NCBI RefSeq assembly: GCF_964340395.1
Contig: NC_135552.1
Span: 6,551,994 to 6,615,993 of the forward strand
Direction: 5' to 3'
DNA from: Glandiceps talaboti
Taxonomy: Eukaryota; Hemichordata; Enteropneusta; Spengelidae
Length of the DNA: 64,000 nt
Positions 10,651 to 23,260 of the stretch are shown here, piece by piece; within the stretch, counting starts at the first letter, position 1; each line of letters opens with the position of its first letter. The notes beneath the pieces were generated by a model. It worked only from the letters and a program-made list of their open reading frames with translations, was not told the origin of the DNA and did not search any database. Position numbers and translations under genes: made by a program.

Positions 10651-10831
10651 TGGTCGTTCTATGTCACGACAACGCGTGTCTACATCACCGTTCTGCTGTG
10701 TTCGAAATATTCGTCAAAACGTTCAAACTTGTCATTTCTTTCCCCAATATTTCGTTGAAGAAAATACTCGTGACCTGAGGGTTGTCACTACTACTATTAT
10801 CCTTGGCTGAACGAAGAAACATATGTAGGGA
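10651..10831. repeat. Fold-back dispersed repeat, copy A (internally deleted)
   Basis: It carries the motif CTCGTGACCTGAGGGTTGTC and the right arm CTTGGCTGAACGAAGAAAC also found at 40,891-41,190 and, inverted, at 59,400-59,715. Most of the central part of the palindrome is missing compared with copy B. Confidence 0.65.
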
Positions 10832-12095
10832 ATAACATCTAATTCAATATCTATTGTATTTGTAATATTCAAGAAGATAGAATGATATCGATGCTTTTAG
10901 ATTCTTGTCTGTCTGGCGTCGTCTGTTTTTCGGAAATCGTACGACAACTTCGGGAGGTCAGCAAGATATTCCCGATTTTTCAAAATAATGATTAGATATC
11001 GACATTTATATATACGAAGTTTTATTCAAAATCATTTTTGTTATCTTATTTGCGATTGTAGTAAATAGCTTTTCGTAGGCTCTTTAAGCACTTGGATATT
11101 CTGCTTGATCCATACTGCGACCTGTACTCAGTTCAGTTCATCCGGCGATTGTATCTCTATACTAATATGTCACGTGCGTAAAGCGTTACTTATTTAATAA
11201 ATAAATAAATAAATAAATAAAATTTAATTTTATCTATTCGTCATTTATGTATTCATTTAGTAGTTTATTACTTTTGGATTGGGACGGACCTAACTATCAT
11301 GATGTAAGGTGCAGCAAAGGTGACCCCACGTTCAAGGCCTTTTAACTTGATTGTCTAACAGCATTTTCTCCGTGTATGTATATTTGCAGACATGTGTTAC
11401 CATTTGTGTAAGTATCTTATCTAATCTTTAATGTTTACATGGACTTTATTTTCTGATTTCAGCGTTCTGGATTCAATATAAAGACCGGACACAATAGGCA
11501 GGCATACAGCCAGTTTCATATTAGTGTTCACTGTCTCTCTTTAATAAACCACTCAGATAAAAAATAACAAACTTGTAAATTATATATGTTCATATTGATA
11601 TAGCAAGCTTAAGATCGCAACTTCTTGTTACACACATGATATTGTCCTGAGGAAAGCATGGAATGTACCTACTGCAACTAGAGGCAGACATACAGGCACC
11701 AATGTTTTGATGTCTGCATGGTGGTACTCTGGTTCATCATTTCCGATGATTTACACAAAATGTTGCAAGAACCTGTATTCATTTGACCTTGCTATCTCAA
11801 AATGTGGCATGTGCAGATTCTTATTGGTTTCTGAATGATTGTATCAGATATATACACTACCATGAAATTACCTGTAATACTTATAGATGTCCATGTGTAA
11901 CATTTGAGTATGTAATCATGTTATACATCTATGTACAGGTATAGGTGACCTGTATGTATACACACAACCTATCACAGAGATTTCCAGCTATTAGAACAGT
12001 GGGTTATACTTGCATTGAAAGATCCTGTCGTTGGTCCGCTTATGTATTGTACGTTAACTACTCACTACGCACATTGATGGGTTGAATCATTTTAC
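10832..12095. other. Intergenic segment with AATA microsatellite, copy A
   Basis: No gene is seen. It holds an (AATA)n run at about 11,196-11,222 (AATC repeats at the matching place in copy B) and blocks that match copy B at 41,190-41,790. Roughly 170 bp (about 10,905-11,080) and about 480 bp (11,600-12,080) have no counterpart in copy B. Confidence 0.6.
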
Positions 12096-12101
12096 ATTTC
12101 C

Positions 12102-13141
<1,040 letters not shown>

Positions 13142-13142
<1 letters not shown>

Positions 13143-13856
13143 GTTGTTGTTACCATGCCATTAACGATATTAAAGTTACCACTTAAAAATATTTGAATCT
13201 ATCTCAACAATATTTTTGAAACTTTAAATTACAACATTTAGAACTGACTTGGAAACTAGGTAGGTTGAGTTGGAGAATCTGAGAATGACGTCATTGTTTC
13301 TTGGTTCTACATAATTTCAAGGAATCCGAAGAACTTGGACCGTATATATATATATTTATCCATCTAAAAATCGTAACTGTTGAATACACCTATACATATA
13401 TCTATCATCTTGTGTTCTGAAGTTTTGGTGACGCGTTAAGAGTGAATAAACCCCGGATCAAAACGTTGGAACCTTCTATAATATCAACATTATTATAGCG
13501 GCGTTTCTTTGCAGTTGATATATGTAGTTTGTTGGTGTCAACATATTTTGATGTTATGGAGAGATCTGAAGTGTTTTCAACTTGAAATGGACATATAATT
13601 TGAACTCGGAGACAATGTTAAAATCAGTTACATCACGTATGCGTATTGTTACTGCGACTGCATGCTGCACTCAGAAGGTATGATAGGAACTATTGTGATG
13701 TAGATTACCAAAGGTACGGACCAAAGGTACATGATAATTTACGGGAAGCAAATTTTTGTCGTCACAATCAAGTGCAAGGTTCCAGTCCCAGCAGGTACAC
13801 CTGACACACCCGCTGTTCAAAACGTTCTGTCCTAATAAGTCTTGTCTGCTTCTATT
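13142..13856 (+). other. 5' flank of transporter gene A
   Basis: This segment is unique-looking, with high similarity to 42,263-42,937 in copy B. No coding exon is seen. It should contain the promoter and 5' UTR of the transporter, but I see no convincing TATA box or metal-response element shared by both copies. Confidence 0.4.
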
Positions 13857-16800
13857 ATGACGTGCCACAACTTTTTAGTATTCTGTTTCTTCGTGTTACA
13901 AATTGCCGTCATATTTAGCGGCTTTTACTCCGTAAATTTAGACTCACACGATCTTGATGCTGACTACGATGCGTACCACAATGTCGTCGAATACTTGGAC
14001 AGTATTGGTCCCGATGATGAAAGGAACATAACGCTAGAAGAAATGGACACAGTTATTGGAATATTATGGGACAGAGTGCAGTGTAGTGAAATTGATTTCA
14101 CAGGAACAAATACGAATTGTACTGAGGTAAAACCACAAATATATTCTGTCTGGTTACGTAGAAATGAGTCGAACTTAAACCGAGTTCAAGTTGGCAACCG
14201 AGTAATATTAGTCTTATACAAGAACTTAAAGTCCACCTAGCGACCAGTATCTGTTTTGTAAACTCAAAACTAAACATGAAAAAAATATTTCGAAAAAATT
14301 ATTAACCAACTTTGTCATGTCTCTCAAGAAAAAAGGCAAGAAATGGTCAAATTGTTCACAGCTTTTTAACGACCAATTAACCAAGTTGGAAATCTAACAA
14401 AGATGGCTGCCTGTTGTTAAAAGTTGTTCTTTTTGTTGTTTACTTTACTACTGTCGCTTACAACGACACGTTTTTAATTTTTGAAACTTAATTTCACTTA
14501 TTTTTTGTCCTCAGTGTCTATCAGCTGAAAGTTTGTTCACCATTGTTGGTGCTGACACGCTATTGGGTCTTGATGAGGCTGGCTATCATCGAGCAAGCGT
14601 AGTTCTCTTGTATTATCTCACCGACTTACAGTTCGTGTGCAAAGACATCTCTGAGCCGAGTGCAAAAAGTTACGAGTATTTTGTTCACCGAGTGTTCAAC
14701 TACAACGACCCTGACAATACTACTGAGTTCATCTTGACATTCGACGAGTTTGAAGAAATCCTGGAAGACGTCAACGAAACTTATGTCGCTGAAAACTACG
14801 CAAAGGTAGTTTATAGTCTCCTTTCAAATATTCCCTTTTTGGATTTTAGCCATTTTGAAAGGACTTTGAACCTTTCTAAAAATACGAGTACCCTGAACTA
14901 GCAGGGTCTATTACTACATACGTACTAGGCTCAGGACATTCCTTCGAGTTGGGCATCTCCAAGTGTAGGCCGTATATTGTTTGCGCATGTGCAGTGACAG
15001 GTAAACGTAGATGACGATCTATGAGGGAGAATCGAGGTCCGAATATCATGGACAAAGTTCATCCAGGTTGTATTGTAGTTGGGTATAGAGATAACCAGCC
15101 GTGTGGTTGTTACGTACAGGTGTTGGAACCCTTAAAATTTGGGTTGGTTCGAGTAGGGAACTATTGGCAATACGTTCCCGGATCGGTAATAGTTGATCCT
15201 TCCAGCCGAACGTTTCGAACCCAGCTCTAGCCTCGGGTATCTTCATCAATTGCAGTTACTAGTTGTTGTGATAAATTCATTGATTTGTTTGCAAATTAGG
15301 GCTAAAATGTGTCTTTTTGGGCAAAAACCTATAATTCCAAAACCACTGAATGTATCTAGGGATGTATGATCGAAGAAATATCAAGCATGCGCATACAATG
15401 ATTCCATGAGTGATATGCAAATTAGGTGTACAAATGTTCATTTGTGGTCAAAAACTTGTATCTCAAAAAGTACTTGGGCAATGAGACTGAAACTTGGCGA
15501 GATGTTTCTAGAAGTGTTATTCTGCAGATTTTCTTCAAAATATTTTGACACAATTGGCCCTAGCAACCATGACCACGCCCTTAGCAACAACCGAATGGCA
15601 GTATATTTTGCTCAAATAACATCATCTGGTAGGCAAGTGAGTAAACATTCAAAAAGTATGCTAATATCCTAAGCAACCATGACCACGCCCAGAGCAACAG
15701 CCAAACGGTCATGTATTTCACAAAGATAAAAACAGGGATTAATAGACAATTCAATAAACATTCAACAAATGTATGTAAATTTGCCTAGCAACAAGACCAC
15801 GCCAATAGCTACAGTTAAATAATCACGTATATTGCAAAGATAGCATTCAATAAATGTATGTAAATGTGCCTAGTAACAAGACCACACCCATAGCAACAGC
15901 CAAATGATCACGTATATTGAATAGATAATATCAGGAATTCATACACAAGTGAACAAAAACATACTAAAATGTATGCAAATGTATCTAGCAACAAGACCAC
16001 GACCATAGCAACAGCCAAACGGTCATATATTTCACAAAAATAATAACAGGGATTCATAGACAATTCAACAAACATTCAACAAATGTATGTACATTTGCCT
16101 AGCAACAATACCACGCCCATAGCAACAGTTGAATAATCACGTATATTATTATAGATTCAACCCCCCCCCCCCCGCCACAACAACCAAATACAATTCTAAT
16201 CTGTCATACAGCAATTCTTCCACTTCAAATCTCATGTTATAAACAATAAAGTAATGCACTCTGCCCTCTGTCATCTCAGAATATCGACGTTGTACTTTTT
16301 TATATTTATTTCTTCTTTTTAACTAGTGTTTTACTGATCACACCGTATTCTATGACGATGTTTCCTTGGACAATTCCACCATTGGAGCAGACGATGACGA
16401 AATGGAAGATTTGGCTGCGCTCACCGTATCGTACTATTTATTCGGCTACTGCTATGGAAGTCCAACCAAAGTTGATCCCGATAGTTTCGTCGACAGTATA
16501 TTCGACATCTACGGTGATGACGATGGCGTCATTCATCACCACGGTAAGTTTGGGTTGATGAGGTTATACGTTAGTAGTGGGGGGGGGGGGGGTAACGGTA
16601 GAGTTAACGGTTTGAAGACATAATTGTGGGTGTTGTTTTTTGTTGGTAATACATATGTTTATTTGATCATCTCAAGGAAGACTAAGATGAATATAGATGA
16701 TGTGTTCTTGAGAAATATGTTCAACATACTACGATTTCAAGGTAAGTAGACACTTGAATAATGTTTGTTTGTTTATTACCTATCTGAAAAGGTTATTAGC

Positions 16801-19495
16801 TATGGATTTTAATGACGGCCACAAATAGCAACGGATTGTTACAAATCCGTGACAATAGCGTCGAAATCTTAAAGCTTCTGCAACTCCAACACTACATAAC
16901 ACAAGCAATACTTTCACCCCTCATTTTGCTTTGTATGTTTAAAGATTCAAGGATTGTCACTTGACTGTGGCACTCTTACTTGTTTCATTTCACAGAATTC
17001 GAAGAAATGCTTGAAAAGCTGAACATCGGCACGGGTCATGACCATGGTCACGCACACAGCCACGTACAGAAGAGAAGCATAGCTGATATGAGTTATGATC
17101 ACGTGATAACAAAACTAAGCTGTGGTAAACGGATTGTGAGGGAGGCAGACGACCATGACCATGACCATGACCATGATCATGATCATGACGTCGTATCTGT
17201 CGATGAGGTATGCAAATCTTGTATAATATTAATGTTTAACTTCTATATGACGTCACTTGAATTGACTCCCGCCATTGTTAGAATAGATGATTCAACGTTG
17301 GGACTTCCCTGACAATTTTTTATTGTAAAAGAATTATGTCATCGGGTTGCGATCACATTAGTTATATATACCTTAATACCTGGTTTGAGTATGCTTATTA
17401 AAGTAGATACTACGAGTGCCAAAATTTACAACCAAAACGTGTAAAACCAGCTTGTACCCCTTGAATGTGTGTTCGATAGTGTTGCGTACGTACGTATGTT
17501 AACGTTAGCTATGTAACATGGAAAAGTGTTAAATAAATATACGGTATGGCATAGGTGCAATGCCGTAGGAATTTACAGATCTGATGTTTCTCTTCGACAG
17601 TTGCTACTTTTGTTGTTTTTGACGGGATTGGGGTACTTTTGAACATGTCTTGGGTCATGAGGGGGTCTGTAATTAAGGAAATCCTTGTTGATAGGTATTA
17701 GCATAAATATAATAGCACAAATATCCTTCCAACTTGTGCGACACAGATCTGCATGTATCGTACCATTGGTTTTTGACTTTGTAAAGATGGAACAGCAATA
17801 TTACATTTGTGTGTAACTAAAAAAAGCTCAAAGAAAATCACCACAACTCAAGGTCAAATATAATGTTACAATTATCGCAGATATTTATCCCTACACAGAT
17901 ATCGATCTCGTTGGTACATGCAAAAGATGTAGTCTTTTAATTCCAGTTGTGCGTTACTAGAAATCCTATATTTTAATAACATCTTGACGATCATCAGGCT
18001 GCTAATTCGTCTTTCCTTTTTTTTCAGTGTTTTGGGGCCGACGAATTGATGGATATTTATGACGTTAACGAAACAGAGGGTATTGGCAGAACGAAATTCG
18101 TTGAAATGTGCCCATCATTGGTCCAGCAAATAGTTTCAGACGCATGCGTGGAGCCAGTGACAGACATCGCACCAGCTCCTGCAATAAGTAAGGACCTGTT
18201 TGTATTTGTTGCTATGCAGGGATGGGGGTGGGTGGGGTGGGGTGTGGGTGTGAGGGTTGGGGTGTAATCGACTAGTTGAAGACAGCGCAAGTTTTATTTG
18301 AGCAACTTGAATGATAGAGAAATTGATCTATACTCGCATTGCATTGGAAAGGAGAAAATACTGTCGACTAAATCTGATTTGAAAATACTAATCTAAAAGT
18401 AATTTGAATTTGAGAAGGTTTAACATACACAGGAAAAGTACACTTAGCATTTACCACATTAAGTATATTACTGGAGTTGTTATTTAATGATTGTTACATT
18501 TTTGTTCTTATTTACATTGTGCAGTGTATCTATGGGGCACACTTATTGTGCTATTTATTAGTCTAATGGCATTGCTGGGTATTCTGTTGATCCCATTGGC
18601 CAGTAAGGCCTCCTATCAAAGAGTTATGCAAACTATGATTGCATTGGCTGTTGGAACAATGCTGTCAGATGCACTGTTACATCTAATACCAGAAGTAAGA
18701 ATTGAACTCTTTAAATCGTAAAATCAAAGTAGAAGAAGTAAATGATCAAATGAAATCCGTTCAAGTTTATCAAATCACAATATATCATCTATCAAATCTT
18801 ACTTCAATAATGTCAAATTACATATGTAATTAAAATCGAATCCATTCATGTCAAATATTTCAAGTCGGTTTACTTTAAATATTTTAAATCCATTAACATT
18901 AAATGTTTCAAATCATTCTATGTCAAATATTTCAAATTAAGCGATTGACATCCAATATTTAAAATAAAATCATATCAAATATTTAAATCAATTCATGTCA
19001 AATATTTTTTAGACCTATTCATGGCATCAAATATTTCAAATTGATTCACATCAAATCAATTTGTATCATATTTACATGACAATAATTTTAGTTTGGTCAC
19101 ATTTTGATACCATTCGTACCAATGCCATGCCTACCAATTCATATGCTATATCAAATACTATAAACTATATATATACTTCCTTAATATCATATGACAGGCA
19201 CTGGGATTACATGGGCATTCAGAAACTGGTCACAGCGATGACGGCGATGATAGAACTGACTTGTGGAAGATGACAACCGTTCTGGGCTCTGCTTATGGTT
19301 TTTACCTCTTGGAGAGGATCATGGGATTGGTGTCTGGTCATTTGAATAAATCTAAGGTATTTTTCAGATTGATCATGTACCTTGTCGTTACAAAGCTATG
19401 GTGTAGAATAGGATAGAAGATGTAGTAAAAGTATCTTTACAATGAATTAGTACTTGTAGACGACTGATAAAACACTTTAGGCATTTGTTAAATCT

Positions 19496-19540
<45 letters not shown>

Positions 19541-19544
19541 GTCC

Positions 19545-19582
<38 letters not shown>

Positions 19583-19707
19583 GGTTGTGTTCATATATGT
19601 CTGAAGAGAGTGGAGAGGGAGATTAGTACATATATATACACACATACATACATACATACATACATACATACAAAAATGATACATACATATATACACACAT
19701 ACATACA

Positions 19708-19741
<34 letters not shown>

Positions 19742-22700
19742 CATGACATACATACATACATACATACATACATACATACATACATACATACATAAATACA
19801 TACACACAGACATACATATGACAGACATACAGACAGACATACATACATACATACATACATACATACATACATACATACATACATACATACATACAATAGA
19901 CAGACAGACAGACAGTCGCATGTGGAGAGTGTGCCACACAATTTCTAGTCCATTAATGTTAATTGTTGAAAATTTACTTAGTTTCGGAAAAGTTGGTAAA
20001 AATCTTGGATTTGAAGTGTTCATACCATACAAAATTTTGTGAACTGGGTAGTCATAAAAATAAACACATCTTATGTTTCTAACACATTGTTAACAATACC
20101 ATATCTAATGAATGCAGAAAAATCATTGATAAATGAAATCATTGGAGTGAATTGTGTTGTTAATTTGATCAGATTGACCCTGAAGCAGTCACCGGTACAA
20201 GTACTCATGGTCATGGATCACATCACCACCACAGTCATACTATTAAACCAGAAATGTCAACATCATCAAACAACATTGAAAAGGAAGTCAGCAACTCACA
20301 GATGGAACTTGTAAGTTTTTAACAACGTTGTAACTATACATCTTTGTATAAATGCGGAGTTGACTCAATAAGTGAAATAGAAATTGTGTATTTTGTAGGA
20401 TTTGAAGAAACTTAGGTTTGAAATATATGAAGACTTTTCATTTTCAATCATATAATAATTGTACGAGCCACTGTTGCACTTACTTACTATACTGAAGAAA
20501 AATAATAATTGTATACCTGGAAGGCTAGAGGTCGTAATGTGTATACTTTATTCCTATGCACTTCGAGGCTGTTATGGATTGTATGCTCCCCTCCCCAGGG
20601 AGTTGAGGAAGTTTAAAGGGTCTGTGTGCCACTGTATATATAGATCAGTACCAGGGGTAACAAATTGTGAGCACCTGGAGATGTTGGGAGTACGTGCACA
20701 TTGTGCATTCATTTTATTATTATCATCATTGCATAAAGGACAAACGATGTCACTTCATCTTGAACAACTTTACATATGCTTTATTGTCATCTGTCTAACT
20801 TTTCATTTGAATACGTTTAGTGTGATGCTGAAGACCAAACTGTTGCCAATGGAGACGTACAAGCCAAAGAAGAAAAGAAAGACACAGGGCTGAAATCCTG
20901 TTTTACAAGTAAGCTCTTAGTCTCAGTTACCCAGACTCACACCACTTGGAACTCTTCTACAAGACATATGGGGTGGTCTTGAAGGCAGAGCCCCCAGCAG
21001 TGAGAGGCTGGGTAACCGAGACTAGTAAACTTTCTACAGTGTTGTTATCGAAGTTCTGAAGAGCTAGAAGAAATTGTAACATTTCTTTACAATTGTGAAT
21101 ACTCTTCATTTCTAATCAAAATATTAAATTATATAGACAGTGACTACTTAGAAATCATTCATACAGCTTTCTTATGTATCTTTTATTTTCATTCATCATT
21201 ACTAGGTTTGAACAGTGTAGCAGTAATGATTGTAGTTGGTGATGCCTTGCACAATTTAGCTGATGGTTTGGTTATAGGAGCCGCTCTCTGCATCGACCTG
21301 GCGTCTGGCATTTCTACTGGCATTGCCATACTGTGTCACGAGGTGCCACACGAATTAGGTTTGTAGTATAATTTGTCACCTCAAAACTTTCAGATAATTG
21401 ACAGTCTTGGCCATTATACGGCACATTTTCTTTTCTATTTACTGCAATTCAATCTTGTCAACTTTCTCCAAAACAAAACTTGTAGAAGATTTAGCTGGGA
21501 TTGTCAAATTGTTCATGATCAATGTTTTCACATTAAAAATCCCTCAGGTCCATTTGATTGTACTTAACCACAACAAAAACACTTTCTTTCTCCATCAAAA
21601 AAATATTTGCATCAAGAGTTATTGATTGTGCTTACTTCCTCTTTGAAGGGGAACAGCGAGCCAACAAATAGATTTCTTTTCATAAACTCTGGATTTTGAA
21701 GAGGCATGTCATGATCTCACGTGAGGTAACGTCATGGGACTTATTCATTACATACACCCTGAATATTCATAACTATTTATCTAAAAGGTAGTAAGCACTT
21801 AGGAGTCATGAATATTCAGTATGCATCTAATGAATATGTATATCTGCTAAATCCCATGAAGCAATGGTTGATCAGTATTAAAACAAATATAGGGGAAACA
21901 GATTTTCAATTTTGTGTTACTTAATGGCCATCACACAAATTTTATGTGGGTGTGAACTCATGAAATCATGAACTCATGTGACTGTCCAAAGTTTATGAAA
22001 ATACCTTTTATTTAATGAAGCTGTGTTCCTTTGTATAATTCAAAGAACTATCGTTGATAATCAATATGTTTGCTATACTGTCACAGGTGGCTTTGCCCTG
22101 CTTGTATCAAGTGGCCTATCACACAGTGTAGCGATTGCTTGGAACTTCTTCTGTGCATGTTGTGCTTTCATTGGCCTTTACATAGGTTTGGCTGTAGGGA
22201 GCATAGCTGGTGCATCAGAATGGATCTTGGCAGTGACAGCCGGCATGTTTCTCTACATTGCTTTGGTTGACATGGTAGGTATATTGAGATACAGACTTTA
22301 CTCTAAGACACAAAAGGTGTGTAATTGCAATGTTAGCAAACAACGAACACAGTTTGAGTCCATCATCGTAAAAATAACAGACATTTATGCAGTAACAGTA
22401 GAACCACCAAAGACTCTACGACAATACCTTTTACCTCAGACCACAATACCTTTTACCTATCAATACAGTCTCGTGATTAGTAGATACCGATTTGAAGCAA
22501 AAGCACACAAATTTACACTAGTGGATAATGACCATATTTTGGTAACACTTTGGGTGACTGTTCAACTGATGAGATTAAGCAATAACATGATGGAACTTAG
22601 TCACATTTATACTATAACATTGAGAAAGTATTGCAACGAGTTGAATGATATCATCAACTATATATATACACACCAGTGGTAATGCTGCTGATGAAACATC

Positions 22701-23003
22701 ACATTAAAACCATGTATGACCATTGCTTTTCAGCCACTGTAATAATTGTTCTTGAAAGTTTAACCACAATTATAACATTCAAATTTACGAAACGACGCTA
22801 ATATTCTGAAGTCTTGGTGTTTTATTGCTTGCTGACATCCTTTCCCCTCTTTCTATCAGATGCCAGAACTATTGTCCCCTGGTACAACAACAGAACCATG
22901 GACCATATTTGCATTTCAAAATATTGGATTTTTAGTTGGCTTCACTATCATCCTACTGTTAGCATACTATGAGGAAGATATACGTATAGAGACTGGGATT
23001 TAA
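13857..23003 (+). CDS. ZIP-family zinc transporter, ZIP4/ZIP12-like, copy A (729 aa, 12 exons)
   Basis: Predicted plasma-membrane importer of zinc (SLC39, LIV-1 group). Exons: 13857-14126, 14515-14805, 16327-16543, 16996-17207, 18028-18187, 18525-18694, 19198-19356, 20173-20310, 20821-20908, 21206-21358, 22087-22274, 22860-23003; all introns are GT/AG and phases agree. The start is the first ATG, giving a hydrophobic signal peptide ([17 protein letters not shown]). The cysteine-containing ectodomain (to about residue 383) ends in [13 protein letters not shown], the PAL-motif position. His-rich stretches are in exons 4 and 8. TM1 starts near 386, [10 protein letters not shown] closes TM2, TM4 has HNLADG (584-589) and TM5 has HEVPHELG (613-620). 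The Asp normally following HEXPHEXG is Gly621. The protein ends in a short tail after [11 protein letters not shown]. Orthology to ZIP12 rather than ZIP4 is unproven. Confidence 0.93.
14806..16326 (+). repeat. Intron 2 of gene A with a degenerate ~85-115 bp minisatellite
   Basis: At about 15,571-16,145 there are six degenerate units built around CCTAGCAACAAGACCACGCC, ATAGCAACAGCC and a spacer with ATCACGTATATTG. Copy B has about seven units at 44,627-45,345. Each unit carries two AGCAAC motifs about 20 bp apart. A poly-C tract (around 16,160-16,173) follows. The left part (14,880-15,360) is conserved between copies but holds no gene that I recognise. Confidence 0.8.
17208..18027 (+). other. 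Intron 4 of gene A
   Basis: No exon or RNA gene is seen. The stretch 17,550-17,880 is closely conserved in copy B (46,830-47,160). It could be an old repeat, but no motif identifies it. Confidence 0.4.
18219..18266 (+). repeat. G-rich tract just after the exon 5 donor
   Basis: About 48 bases hold at least seven runs of three or more G on the coding strand, starting about 30 bp into intron 5. Four closely spaced G runs can form a G-quadruplex. Copy B has a shorter version at about 47,499-47,517. Confidence 0.6.
18800..19060 (+). repeat. AT-rich minisatellite in intron 6 of gene A
   Basis: Degenerate units of about 20-30 bp with the pattern CATGTCAAATATTTCAAAT. The same array is at about 48,060-48,290 in copy B. 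Confidence 0.7.
19497..19915 (+). repeat. Microsatellite cluster in intron 7 of gene A
   Basis: A (GT)n run, a CTGT run, then long ATAC runs with interruptions. The cluster is contracted in copy B (48,702-48,990). Open frames through it are repeat artefacts. Confidence 0.95.
20535..20720 (+). repeat. Dispersed repeat in intron 8, copy A
   Basis: It contains GTTATGGATTGTATGCTC, CCCAGGGAGTTGAGGAAG and AGATCAGTACCAGGGGTAA. A diverged copy on the opposite strand lies at about 59,850-60,005, outside the duplicated unit, and the copy B counterpart is at about 49,640-49,820. It is probably a short interspersed element; no Pol III boxes were identified with confidence. Confidence 0.55.
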
Positions 23004-23260
23004 TGATGATTGTTGGACATCACAGGAGTCTTCAAAAAGGACTAAACAAGACACGTGCATGGAATCATGTACCTGCTATATGTCATATAACCTGAAAATG
23101 CTTGAAATGAAGTGTATAGACGTGTAAGAATTACTGTATATATACCTGTCAATGTATTGAAAATAGTGTAACTACTTTCTAAGCTGTATATTAACTGATT
23201 ACTGAATTTACATGGTGCAGTTTGTTATTGGTTAATAGCTATTTGCAGAATATACATATA
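23004..23260 (+). other. 3' UTR/flank of transporter gene A
   Basis: Sequence after the stop matches 52,191-52,446 of copy B closely until the LINE junction at about 23,261. No canonical AATAAA is seen before the junction, so the natural 3' end may lie beyond and be disrupted by the LINE in this copy. Confidence 0.45.

Noticed and set aside
13666-13672. TGCACTC, a match to the metal-response element core upstream of gene A
   Set aside because: A single 7-mer match that is not conserved at the same place in copy B; expected by chance.
15021-15230. tRNA- or SINE-like block with GTTTCGAACCC resembling a B box
   Set aside because: No convincing A box or cloverleaf at the right spacing, and the block occurs only at the two duplicated positions.
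15571-16145. CRISPR-like regular repeats
   Set aside because: The units are degenerate, of variable length, AT-rich and intronic in a eukaryotic gene; this is a minisatellite.
20459-20893. 144-codon ORF in intron 8 of gene A
   Set aside because: Runs through a dispersed repeat and into exon 9 in the wrong frame; splice sites and the ZIP frame explain the region.
22023-22682. 219-codon ORF reading through exon 11 into the next intron
   Set aside because: The ZIP frame leaves at the GTAGGT donor at 22,275 and continues at 22,860; in copy B the read-through is cut by a stop.
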